DNA from: Salinisphaera sp. UBA6602
Lineage (GTDB): Bacteria > Pseudomonadota > Gammaproteobacteria > Nevskiales > Salinisphaeraceae
NCBI GenBank assembly: GCA_002433465.1
Contig: DJIE01000079.1
Location: 1-22,360, forward strand
DNA length: 22,360 bases
Direction of reading: 5' to 3'
Shown: positions 15,341 through 22,360 of the stretch, in pieces
Layout of the letters: each line of letters opens with the position of its first letter
How positions within the stretch are numbered: position 1 is the stretch's first letter
The notes under the pieces: generated by a model
What the model saw: only the letters and a program-made list of their open reading frames with translations
Database searches by the model: none
What the model was told of the DNA's origin: nothing
Made by a program: the position numbers and the translations under genes

Positions 15341-16939
15341 TTACAGACCGAGTTGGACGAAGAAATAGCCCCACAGTCCGGCCGCGATCACCAGCATGCC
15401 AATGAGCGCAATCCACACGCGACGATATTCGCGAATCAGCGACGCGCCGCTGGCATCGTCGGCAAGAAAACGCCCGATGGTGATCTCGGCCATGCGCTGG
15501 CCCTTCATTTCCTCGAAGCGCTCGATTTCATAGCCGCTGGGTTTGAAGGTCAGACACATCACGATGAGCGTGACAGTGCCCAGCGCGAAGGCCATCATCA
15601 GGTTGTCGATACCGGCCGGGTAGGAGATCAGCTCGTGGCGTTCGAGTTCGCCCAGCACGATGAAGCTGATCGAGCCGACCAGCATGCAGGCCAGCACCGC
15701 CGGCGCGCTCGCCCGGCGCCATTTCATCGCGGCCACAATGGTCGGCAGCCAGGCCACGGCGAAGATCGAGCCGGCATAGATGGAAATCCAGTAGATGCCG
15801 GCCGGACGCGCGATGGCGATCACGCAGACGATGATCGACACGACAATCTGCGAGATACGACCGGCCAACACGCTCTGTTTTTCGTCGAGTTTTTTCTCGA
15901 ACAGCTTCTCGTAGAGATCGCGCGCCAGGGCAAAGCCTGTCAGCACGAACAGGGTGGAGGCCGTGGACATGATGGAGGCCATCAAACCGGCCAAGCCCAC
16001 GCCGGCCAGTACCGGGTTGGTATGGTCCATGAAGCCCACGATCATGGCCCGGTCGGCGGGTTCGATGCCGGGCTGGATTACCTGCATGGCAGAGGCCGCG
16101 AGATACACCATCAGCTGCATGGCCGGGGCGAAGAACACGCCGATGACGGCGACCTTGAGGATCACGAAATCGTTCTTGGCCGGGAACACGCGCGATACCA
16201 GCGCCGGCGTACAGGCAAAGAACAGGATCCAGACCAGAAACTGCGAGATCGACCAGCTGATGCTGCGCCCGTCCGCGCCGGCGAGTGTCCAGTAGCCGGG
16301 CAGGCTGTCGCTCAGGCCGCGCAGGTTCTCCAGGCCGGCCTGGCCGATGAGCATGGGCGAGATCACGAAGGCGATCGCCAGCATGGTGAAGAACATCATG
16401 GTGTCGGTATAGACCACGCCGTACATGCCCGACAGGCTGCAGAACACCATCAGTGCGAAGGTAAAGGCGATGATGATCACCGGGAACGGCACGTCGATGA
16501 TCTCGGCCAGCACCAGCCCGGCGCCGATGAGCTGGATGATGCCGTAGCCGAGCAGGCCGATCACCATGAGAATGAGCGCGACCACGCTCACCCACTTGTT
16601 GTTGAAGCGCCGATCGAAGAAATCCATCATCGTGCGGCATTCCATGGCCTTCATCTTGCGGCCGATCCATACCACCGCGATAAGCGTGCCCAGCCAGGCG
16701 CCGAACGAGCCCAGCGCGCCGATCACCAGCGGGCCTTCGCTATAGGAAATGCCGGCAATGCCCATGAGCGTGACCGCGCTCAGAAACGTCGCGGCCAGCG
16801 TGCCGGTCAGCAGCAGGGTCGAGCCCTGCTCGCCCATGACGTAGAAATCGTCGCGGTTCTTGATGAAGCGGGTCAGCCCCGCCGCCACGATGACGTATGC
16901 CGCGAGTACGGCAACGAATATGGTGAGTGTGATGTTCAT
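15341..16939 (-). CDS. Sodium:solute symporter (SSS family)
   Basis: A 532-residue inner-membrane transporter with about 13 hydrophobic segments, as usual for SSS-family Na+/solute symporters. Family marks are the N-terminal RDDFYVMGEQGS, ATFLSAVTLMGIAG, GGMYG-like SLSGMYGVVYTDTMMFF, and GLMASIMSTASTLFVLTGFALARDLY, which carries the sodium-site Ser/Thr residues. The C-terminus has a cytoplasmic linker and a last membrane helix. ATG 16939 has GGGGGAA six bases upstream; a longer frame to 17044 only covers the small gene before it. A 48-residue membrane protein gene ends 22 bases upstream and an amidohydrolase gene lies beyond that, which suggests uptake of a ureido compound or amino-acid derivative. 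Confidence 0.87.
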   Translation of the reverse strand: MNITLTIFVAVLAAYVIVAAGLTRFIKNRDDFYVMGEQGSTLLLTGTLAATFLSAVTLMGIAGISYSEGPLVIGALGSFGAWLGTLIAVVWIGRKMKAMECRTMMDFFDRRFNNKWVSVVALILMVIGLLGYGIIQLIGAGLVLAEIIDVPFPVIIIAFTFALMVFCSLSGMYGVVYTDTMMFFTMLAIAFVISPMLIGQAGLENLRGLSDSLPGYWTLAGADGRSISWSISQFLVWILFFACTPALVSRVFPAKNDFVILKVAVIGVFFAPAMQLMVYLAASAMQVIQPGIEPADRAMIVGFMDHTNPVLAGVGLAGLMASIMSTASTLFVLTGFALARDLYEKLFEKKLDEKQSVLAGRISQIVVSIIVCVIAIARPAGIYWISIYAGSIFAVAWLPTIVAAMKWRRASAPAVLACMLVGSISFIVLGELERHELISYPAGIDNLMMAFALGTVTLIVMCLTFKPSGYEIERFEEMKGQRMAEITIGRFLADDASGASLIREYRRVWIALIGMLVIAAGLWGYFFVQLGL

Positions 16940-16961
16940 GATTGTTCCCCCGAATATGCGC

Positions 16962-17108
16962 CTAGCGCTTGTCGCTGCGTTCGCGCTTGAGACGCTGGAT
17001 GGTCGGGCGGTATTCGCGCAGCAGAATCGCGCCGACCACCACACAGCAGATCACCGTGGTCAGCAGGGCATTGCCGAACAGCATGAGAACGTAGGGTTTG
17101 AAATCCAT
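16962..17108 (-). CDS. Small membrane protein, symporter partner candidate
   Basis: A 48-residue ORF not long enough for most gene finders: MDFKPYVLMLFGNALL, one hydrophobic helix of about 20 residues (LTTVICCVVVGAILL), then a strongly basic tail (REYRPTIQRLKRERSDKR). The charge pattern predicts a single-pass inner-membrane protein with the tail in the cytoplasm. AGGAGA sits eight bases before ATG 17108, one of the best ribosome sites in the window. It lies 24 bases after the amidohydrolase gene and 22 before the symporter, so it should be cotranscribed. Other SSS transporters have small membrane partner genes (DUF485 with ActP, DUF997 with PanF); whether this one belongs to such a family is unknown. 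Confidence 0.75.
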   Translation of the reverse strand: MDFKPYVLMLFGNALLTTVICCVVVGAILLREYRPTIQRLKRERSDKR

Positions 17109-17132
17109 GGGTCTTCTCCTGATTGCGGTGCG

Positions 17133-18353
17133 CTAGATACGCCCGGCCCGCGCAAGGGCAGCGTTGAGGAGCACGTCGGCGGCATGTTTGGCGTGCTCGG
17201 GCTCGATGGACTCGGCCTCGTGGTGGCTCAGGCCATCGGCACAGGGAACGAATACCATCGCGGTGGGGCAATGTTTGGCCAGATGAAAGGCATCGTGGCC
17301 GGCACCGCTGATGATGTCCTGCCAGGAACAACCCAGTGCCTGGGCGGCATCGCGCACATGGCGTACACAGCTGTCGTCGAAGGGCAGGGCCGGGCTGCGC
17401 CAGTGTACGGATAAGGCGTGGCCGACACTGCGCGCCGCGCCGATGTTTTCCAACAGGTCGCGCACGGCCTCGATCGCTGCATCGACCACGGCATCGTCGG
17501 GATGGCGCAGGTCGAGCGTAAAGTGCACGTCGGCGGCAATGGTGTTGCGCGAGCCGTGCGGGACGTGAAATTCGCCGATCGTGGCCAGCAGGCCGTCGAT
17601 ACCGGCCACGTAGTCTTCCACGGCCACGATCGCGGCGCTGGCTGCGAACAGCGCGTCGCGGCGGACCGGCATGGGCGTAGTGCCGGCATGGCCGGCCTTG
17701 CCGGTGATGGTTACGTCCAGCCAGCGGATCGCCTGGCCGCCGGTGACCACGCCGATGGTCTTGTCGTTGTCTTCCAGCACCGGGCCCTGTTCGATATGGG
17801 CTTCGAAATAGGCGTCGTATTCGCGGGCCAGCGGCGTATCGCCGGCTTCGCCGGTGGCCTGCAGGCTGTCGGCAATGCTCTGGCCGCTGGCATCCTCGCG
17901 TGCCAGGCCATCTTCGAGGGCCATGGCACCGGTAAACACCGACGAGCCCAGCATGGCGGGGGTGAAACGCGCCCCTTCCTCGTTGGTCCAGTTGGCGATC
18001 TCGATGGGCGCACGGGTTTCGATTTCGTTTTCGTTGAGCGTGCGTACCGCTTCGAGGGCGGCCAGTACGCCCAGTACGCCATCGAAACGTCCGCCTTTGG
18101 GCTGGGTGTCCAGATGGCTGCCGATGACTACGGGTGGCACGTCTTCGTGCCCGGCCCGGCGCGCGAACAGGTTGCCGATGGCATCCCGCGATATCGAAAG
18201 GCCTTCGGCTTCGGCCCATTTCACGAACAGGGCACGCCCGGCGGCATCTTCGTCGGTCAGCGCAAGCCGGCTGCTGCCGCCGTTGTCGGTGGCGCCGATC
18301 TCGGCCATCGCCATCAGGCTGTCCCACAGTCGTGGGCCGTTGGTTTCGAGCAT
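17133..18353 (-). CDS. N-carbamoyl-L-amino-acid / allantoate amidohydrolase (M20 family)
   Basis: A 406-residue dinuclear-metal amidohydrolase of the M20 group that includes allantoate amidohydrolase, beta-ureidopropionase and N-carbamoyl-L-amino-acid hydrolase. Metal ligands visible are H80 (GSHLDTQPKGGRFDG), D91, E126 (WTNEEGARF), H186 (EAHIEQGP) and H378 (SHHEAES). The dimerisation-domain substrate site is marked by GKAGHAGTTPMP (218-229) and GSRNTIAADV. It splits an N-carbamoyl group into ammonia, CO2 and the amino compound. Which substrate is used cannot be told from sequence; the symporter beside it is the likely importer. ATG 18353 fits family length but lacks a clear ribosome site. 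A LysR regulator is divergent from it. Confidence 0.87.
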   Translation of the reverse strand: MLETNGPRLWDSLMAMAEIGATDNGGSSRLALTDEDAAGRALFVKWAEAEGLSISRDAIGNLFARRAGHEDVPPVVIGSHLDTQPKGGRFDGVLGVLAALEAVRTLNENEIETRAPIEIANWTNEEGARFTPAMLGSSVFTGAMALEDGLAREDASGQSIADSLQATGEAGDTPLAREYDAYFEAHIEQGPVLEDNDKTIGVVTGGQAIRWLDVTITGKAGHAGTTPMPVRRDALFAASAAIVAVEDYVAGIDGLLATIGEFHVPHGSRNTIAADVHFTLDLRHPDDAVVDAAIEAVRDLLENIGAARSVGHALSVHWRSPALPFDDSCVRHVRDAAQALGCSWQDIISGAGHDAFHLAKHCPTAMVFVPCADGLSHHEAESIEPEHAKHAADVLLNAALARAGRI

Positions 18354-18514
18354 AAGCGTGTTATTTAACTGTTGGAAACGGCGCGTGGTTGCACCCGCGT
18401 CGACCGGCGCGCTCGAGCGCCACCGTGGGCGATGGGCCGGCGCAACTGCCTCGTCGTGTCGTTTCATCTAGCGGTAATAACCGCATATCAGTCAAAGCAC
18501 GCAATATTATCGGT

Positions 18515-18535
18515 ATTATTAGCCGGGCTAATAAT
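18515..18535. promoter_or_regulatory. LysR-type operator palindrome
   Basis: ATTATTAGCC (18515-18524) and GGCTAATAAT (18526-18535) are perfect arms around a single G. The core TTA-N7-TAA fits the T-N11-A box of LysR-type regulators. It lies 22 bases before the LysR start and about 160 from the amidohydrolase start, in the shared divergent region, so it probably serves autoregulation and control of the catabolic operon. Confidence 0.7.
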
Positions 18536-18557
18536 TACACGCCATCGGAAGCGCGCA

Positions 18558-19523
18558 ATGGCCGATCGCTTGAACAAGACGTCGCTATCCGCAGCCGAGC
18601 ACGGTCAACGCGACCTGGCCGCGCGGCTGGACTGGAACCTGATCCGCACCTTTCTGGTGGTGGCCGACGAACTGAATCTCAGCCGGGCCGCCAAGCGGCT
18701 TTTCGTGACCCAGCCGGCGATCAGCCAGGCGCTCAAACGGCTGCAGGGCCAGCTCGGTTATGCGCTGGTGCAGCGCCGCGGCCCGCAGATCGCGCTGACC
18801 GCCGCTGGCGAAGAAGTGCAGCGCATCGCGCGCGGGGTGTTCGCCGATGTATCCAGCCTGGAAATGCCGGCACGGGATGCAACGGATCAGGTGGTAGGGC
18901 GGGTCAAGCTGCTCACCGTCAGCCGCGTGCATTCCCAGCGCTATAACGATTTTCTGGCCGACTTTCATCGCCGCTATCCGCGCGTGGAGCTGGAAGTGGA
19001 GGTGCTGCGCGGCCACGACGTGCTTATGGCGATTCGCCAGAATACGGCCTCGTTCGGGCTCGGTCTGTGCCGGCTCGATACGCCTTGCGTGGAACGACGG
19101 CTGATCGTGCCGCAGCGCTATGCGCTGTTCTGTGGCCGTCCGCATGCCTTGTATGCACGCCGCGAGGTCGAGGTGTCGCGGCTGCTGCACGAAGATCTGG
19201 TCACCTTCACCGGCGACTATCTCGGCGACACGCTGTCGCCGCTGACCCTGTTTCGCGAACACCACGGTTTTCAGGGCCGGCTGGCCGCCTCGTCTTCGAA
19301 CCTCGAAGAAGTCTGCCGGCTGATCATGTGCGGCTATGGCATCGGCTTTCTGCCGGAAGACGCCTTCCGCCGCGAAACCGAGGCCGGCATGCTGCGCAAG
19401 CTGCCGCCGGAAGAGGGGCTGGCGGATGTCGATATCCATCTGCTCTGGAACAGCCAGCGCCCGCTGCGGGCTGCGGAAGCCGTGTTTCGCGACGAACTGC
19501 TGGCTGCATTCGACCGCTACTAG
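18558..19523 (+). CDS. LysR-family transcriptional regulator
   Basis: A 321-residue LysR-type regulator. The winged helix-turn-helix is at residues 27-85 (LIRTFLVVADELNLSRAAKRLFVTQPAISQALKRLQ), with a 25-residue extension before it. The effector-binding domain follows (VKLLTVSRVHSQRYNDFLADFHRRYP onward). ATG 18558 has GGAAG about six bases upstream and was preferred over the frame that extends left to 18372. It is divergent from the amidohydrolase/small membrane protein/symporter operon and most likely controls it through the palindrome at 18515. It converges on the DksA-like gene with a gap of only five bases. Confidence 0.88.
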   Translation: MADRLNKTSLSAAEHGQRDLAARLDWNLIRTFLVVADELNLSRAAKRLFVTQPAISQALKRLQGQLGYALVQRRGPQIALTAAGEEVQRIARGVFADVSSLEMPARDATDQVVGRVKLLTVSRVHSQRYNDFLADFHRRYPRVELEVEVLRGHDVLMAIRQNTASFGLGLCRLDTPCVERRLIVPQRYALFCGRPHALYARREVEVSRLLHEDLVTFTGDYLGDTLSPLTLFREHHGFQGRLAASSSNLEEVCRLIMCGYGIGFLPEDAFRRETEAGMLRKLPPEEGLADVDIHLLWNSQRPLRAAEAVFRDELLAAFDRY

Positions 19524-19528
19524 CGACG

Positions 19529-19879
19529 CTATTCGCGGGCGGCGGCACAGTCCAGACAGCGCAGCGTGGTGGGGTCGTGCGCGAGTCGGGCCGGGGCGAT
19601 CGGCTCGTCACAGTCCAGGCAATAGCCGAAATCGGCGCTGTCGAGCCGTTTGCGCGTGGCGGCCACGCGTTGCAGCGTTTGATTCGCGCGGTTGCGGGCC
19701 GCGCGGCTCATCGCCTGCGCCTGCATGGCGTCCATACGCGATAGCCGTCCCTGACGGGTCTGGTCCAGTTCTACTGCCGTGTCGGCATCGCGGCTCTCGT
19801 CGAGATAGGCACGGGCCTCGGCCTCGAGCTCGTCGAGCCGGGCTTCGAGACTTTCACGCGAGGGGGCCGCATTGCTCAT
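19529..19879 (-). CDS. DksA/TraR family C4 zinc-finger protein
   Basis: A 116-residue protein with a helical hairpin (about 8-80) and a C-terminal zinc finger. C87, C90, C108 and C111 give a C-X2-C-X17-C-X2-C pattern. The hairpin contains ELDQTRQGRLSRMDAMQAQAM (37-57), typical of short DksA-like proteins that enter the RNA polymerase secondary channel. At 116 residues it is shorter than DksA itself (about 150), so it is a paralogue, and its effect on transcription is not known. ATG 19879 is the likely start; a GTG at 19906 would add nine residues, and neither has a clear ribosome site. Its gene lies downstream of the carboxypeptidase gene on the same strand, 55 bases away. Confidence 0.9.
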   Translation of the reverse strand: MSNAAPSRESLEARLDELEAEARAYLDESRDADTAVELDQTRQGRLSRMDAMQAQAMSRAARNRANQTLQRVAATRKRLDSADFGYCLDCDEPIAPARLAHDPTTLRCLDCAAARE

Positions 19880-19934
19880 GGCGCCAGTCTGACCCAATCG
19901 CGGCACGCCGCAAAGACGCTACGCGGCCGGAGCT

Positions 19935-20879
19935 TCAGAGGCCGCCGATGCGCAGACGATTGGCCTCGATCCGGGCCGTAGCGCCGTAGCGCCAGGCGTG
20001 ATTGACGCAGCCGTGGCCGACCGGGGCGTCGGAATACAGGGCGATGCCGCGCGCGTTCGTGTATTCGGCGACGATCTCGACCAGCGAATCCATGCCGCAG
20101 GCCAGGTTACAGCGCTCGAAACGCCCGAGAACGAGGGCCTTCACACGACGGGTATCGACCGCGTCGAGCAGCTGCTGCAGGCAGCGCTCCAGGCGAAATT
20201 CCGCTTCGCCGACGTCTTCGAGGAGCAGGATGCTGTCCGCGTCCAGCGTCAACGCCGCCGGCGTACCGGCGACGCTGGCCAGGGTGGTGAGATTGCCGCC
20301 GACCACGCGCCCGCCGAGCGCTTCGGCCGGGCCGCCGTGATACGCCAGCGGCCACTCGCCGGGCTCACCCTGCAGACAGGCGGCCAGCGATGCCATCGAG
20401 GCCGTGCGGGCCTGCTGCTCGGCCGGCGTTTCGCCGGGCAGGGCCAGCTCGGTGGCAACCGAGGCATGGATCGCGGCGCGATCGTGGCGGGTGAACGCGG
20501 CCAGCAGCAGGCTCATGTCCGAATAGCCGACAAGCGGCACGTGGCGCGGAATGCGATCCCAGTCGATTGCCTGCACGAACTGGGCACTGCCATAGCCGCC
20601 GCGCAGGCACCATACGGCATCGACTTTCGGCGATTCGAAGGCAGCCTGCAGGTCGGCCAGGCGCTGGGCCGCGGTGCCCGCGAGATAGCGGTGATGATCG
20701 CGGGCGTGGGCGCCCAGCGGGGCGTCGATACCGGCCGCTTCGAGCACCGCCAGGGCGGTATCGATACGCTCGTCCTTCACGCCGCCGGCGGGGGCGATCA
20801 GCGCGATGCGCATGCCGGCCAGCGGGCGCAGTGCCTCGACCAGCGCAGGTGATGGGTTCGGTAGTGCTTCACAGGTCAT
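19935..20879 (-). CDS. ldcA: LD-carboxypeptidase (peptidase family S66)
   Basis: A 314-residue cytoplasmic enzyme of family S66 that removes the terminal D-alanine from tetrapeptide muropeptides during peptidoglycan recycling. The catalytic serine is S120 in VGYSDMS, the glutamate E221 in LLLEDVGE and the histidine H289 in PVGHG; RGGYGSAQ precedes the serine as usual. ATG 20879 lies inside the last codons of the ATPase gene (11-base overlap ending in TGA), which suggests translational coupling; a GTG at 20891 is an alternative start. The link to the ATPase has no obvious functional reason. Confidence 0.91.
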   Translation of the reverse strand: MTCEALPNPSPALVEALRPLAGMRIALIAPAGGVKDERIDTALAVLEAAGIDAPLGAHARDHHRYLAGTAAQRLADLQAAFESPKVDAVWCLRGGYGSAQFVQAIDWDRIPRHVPLVGYSDMSLLLAAFTRHDRAAIHASVATELALPGETPAEQQARTASMASLAACLQGEPGEWPLAYHGGPAEALGGRVVGGNLTTLASVAGTPAALTLDADSILLLEDVGEAEFRLERCLQQLLDAVDTRRVKALVLGRFERCNLACGMDSLVEIVAEYTNARGIALYSDAPVGHGCVNHAWRYGATARIEANRLRIGGL

Positions 20880-22360
20880 GGGTCTGCACACGATTGCCCA
20901 GCTTTTCTGCTGCCATGTCGCGCAGGTGCTGGTGGTGGGTGAAGAACAGCACCTGGGTCTTTTCGGCCAGGCCGGCGAGTACGTCGAGGCCGGCCATGGC
21001 GCGCTCGTCGTCGAAGTTGATGAACAGATCGTCGGCGACCACCGGCAGCGGCGTCGCCCGCTGCAGATAATCCTCGATCGCGGCGATCCGCAGGGCCAGA
21101 TAAAGCTGGTCGCGCGTGCCTTCGCTCATGCCCGGCGGGGTCACCCGCGAACCGTCGGCGCGTACGCCCACGATCTGCAGCTCGTCGCGCTCGTCGAAGT
21201 CGCCGGCCAGGCGTTCAAAGGAGCCGCCGGTGAGTTGGTTCATGAGCGCGGAGCCGCGTTCGATGAGCGGGCGCTGCTTGTCCATGGCATAGCGCTGACC
21301 GGCCCATTTGAGCAGGAGTGCTGCGGTGCCCACCCGCAGATAGCGCTCGGCGGCGTCCTGCATGTCGGCCAGCGCCGTCTGGCGTTCGGCCGCGGCGGTC
21401 ACGGCGCGATCGTCGCCGCCGATCGTCTCGAAATCGGCACGGGCTTCGTTGCGGGCGTCACGGGCCGGGCCCAGCTCGTCGTCCACGTCCTTGAGCTGAT
21501 CGGCCAGGGCATCGATCTGTTCGCGCAGCGAATCGAGATCGCTGGCTTCGACCGCGGCGATGAGGTTGTCCAACGCCTGGCCGTCGCCCTGGTCGGCGAG
21601 GGTTTCGGCGGTGGCGGCCTGTTCGTCTACCAGTGCCCGGCGGCGCTCGACACGCGCGATCACGGTTTCGAGCGCTTGCGCATCGGCCACGCCCGCCTGG
21701 CGACAGAGCGTGTCGATACGGCGTCGCGCGTCGGCCTGGGTGGCTTGGTGTTCGCCGATCTGTTCGCCGTGGCGTTGGCGATCGCTCGCCCGGGTCTGTA
21801 GCCGGTCGTGGCGAGTCTGGGCTTCGCGCAGCGCGGCACTGAGTCGCTGCACGCTTTGTTCGGCGGTATCGCCCTCGTTCGCGGCCCGGCCCGTGGCTTC
21901 GAGCACCTGCGCCAGCCGATTTTCGAAACGCCGTTGACGCGCGACAAGATCGGCGCGTTCGGCGGCGAGGTCGCGGCTTGCACGGGCATGCTCACGCGCG
22001 CTGTCGAGCACGTCGAGCGCGGCCCGGCCGGCCTCGACGTCCAGATGCGCGTCCAGCCCGAGCTCGGCCAGGGCCGCGCGCCAGCGTTGCTGCCAGTCGG
22101 CAAGGTCGGTTTCGGCGGCAGAGTGTTCGCCATGCAACTTATCGATACGGCGGGCGTAGTCGCCGCGTTCGCGATCGATACGCTGGCGTTCGTCGCGGCG
22201 GCGTTTTTCGCGTTCGACCTGTTGCCGGGCCTGTTCGATCAGCACCGCCAGGGCGGTGTGGGTCGATTGTTCGTGATCACCGAGCAGCGCGACAAGCTGG
22301 CTGCGCTGCGCGTCGATGCGTGCGGCCAGATCGTCGCGTGCAGCGACGGCTTCGATACGG
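20869..22360 (-). CDS. YhaN/SMC-like ATPase, C-terminal part (runs off window)
   Basis: About 496 residues in the window, open at the upstream end (22360), so the start and the Walker A domain lie outside. From 22360 to about 21400 it is a long heptad-rich coiled coil, very rich in Arg, Glu, Ala and Gln. The C-terminal ATPase lobe follows: signature SEGTRDQLYLALR (from 21126), Walker B LPVVADDLFINFDDERA, and the H-loop FFTHHQH. This fits the AAA proteins of the YhaN type, relatives of SbcC/Rad50 that usually pair with a YhaO/SbcD-like nuclease encoded beside them and act on DNA ends. Such a partner would be expected further right, outside the window. The 3' end overlaps ldcA. Confidence 0.83.
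   Translation of the reverse strand, partial: RIEAVAARDDLAARIDAQRSQLVALLGDHEQSTHTALAVLIEQARQQVEREKRRRDERQRIDRERGDYARRIDKLHGEHSAAETDLADWQQRWRAALAELGLDAHLDVEAGRAALDVLDSAREHARASRDLAAERADLVARQRRFENRLAQVLEATGRAANEGDTAEQSVQRLSAALREAQTRHDRLQTRASDRQRHGEQIGEHQATQADARRRIDTLCRQAGVADAQALETVIARVERRRALVDEQAATAETLADQGDGQALDNLIAAVEASDLDSLREQIDALADQLKDVDDELGPARDARNEARADFETIGGDDRAVTAAAERQTALADMQDAAERYLRVGTAALLLKWAGQRYAMDKQRPLIERGSALMNQLTGGSFERLAGDFDERDELQIVGVRADGSRVTPPGMSEGTRDQLYLALRIAAIEDYLQRATPLPVVADDLFINFDDERAMAGLDVLAGLAEKTQVLFFTHHQHLRDMAAEKLGNRVQTHDL

Noticed and set aside
15302..16990. A 562-residue rightward ORF, rich in His, Gln and Asp
   Set aside because: Antisense to the membrane protein; complement of hydrophobic codons gives such composition. 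The symporter motifs on the minus strand decide it.
1..22360. CRISPR arrays, tRNA or rRNA genes, complete insertion sequences
   Set aside because: No regularly spaced repeats, no cloverleaf or rRNA signatures and no transposase or integrase motifs were seen on reading both strands.

Overview
The window is chromosome of a high-GC gammaproteobacterium. The Asd, CysB, YceH and DksA-like proteins are of gammaproteobacterial type, and the Na+/solute symporter and overall look would suit a marine or halophilic genus such as Salinisphaera or a relative. The genus is a guess; the class is fairly safe.

Region 1 (1-3850) is an accessory island. It starts with REP-like hairpins and the remains of a small conserved gene broken by frameshifts (485-878). 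Two integron-type gene cassettes follow, each a single ORF closed by an attC-like site (2600-2674 and 3682-3755). The first cassette encodes a KAP-like P-loop NTPase and the second a DUF4917/SIR2-like protein. Both genes have lower GC than the chromosome, and no integrase is visible, so this looks like an integrase-less cassette cluster (CALIN). A sensor ATPase plus a SIR2-like effector on cassettes is a reasonable candidate for an anti-phage system.

Region 2 (3853-9191) holds a stand-alone class II glutamine amidotransferase domain protein and cysB. Divergent from cysB is a three-gene organosulfur oxidation operon: a DszA/NtaA-like flavin monooxygenase, an MsuE/SsuE-like FMN reductase and a DszC/SfnB-like oxidoreductase. 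The reductase would supply reduced flavin to the two oxygenases, and CysB is the obvious candidate regulator through the AT-rich inverted repeat between them.

Region 3 (9211-15340) runs on the minus strand: asd with its own terminator hairpin, an unrecognised exported protein, yceH, and a two-gene set of an esterase-like/phytase-fold lipoprotein with an exported CYTH-like protein.

Region 4 (15341-19523) is a transport and catabolism module. It has an SSS-family symporter, a 48-residue membrane protein directly upstream of it, an N-carbamoyl-amino-acid/allantoate amidohydrolase, and a divergent LysR regulator with a near-perfect palindrome in the shared promoter region. The likely substrate is a ureido compound.

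Region 5 (19529-22360) is a DksA/TraR-type zinc-finger protein, an LD-carboxypeptidase, and the C-terminal half of a YhaN/SMC-like ATPase that runs off the window end.
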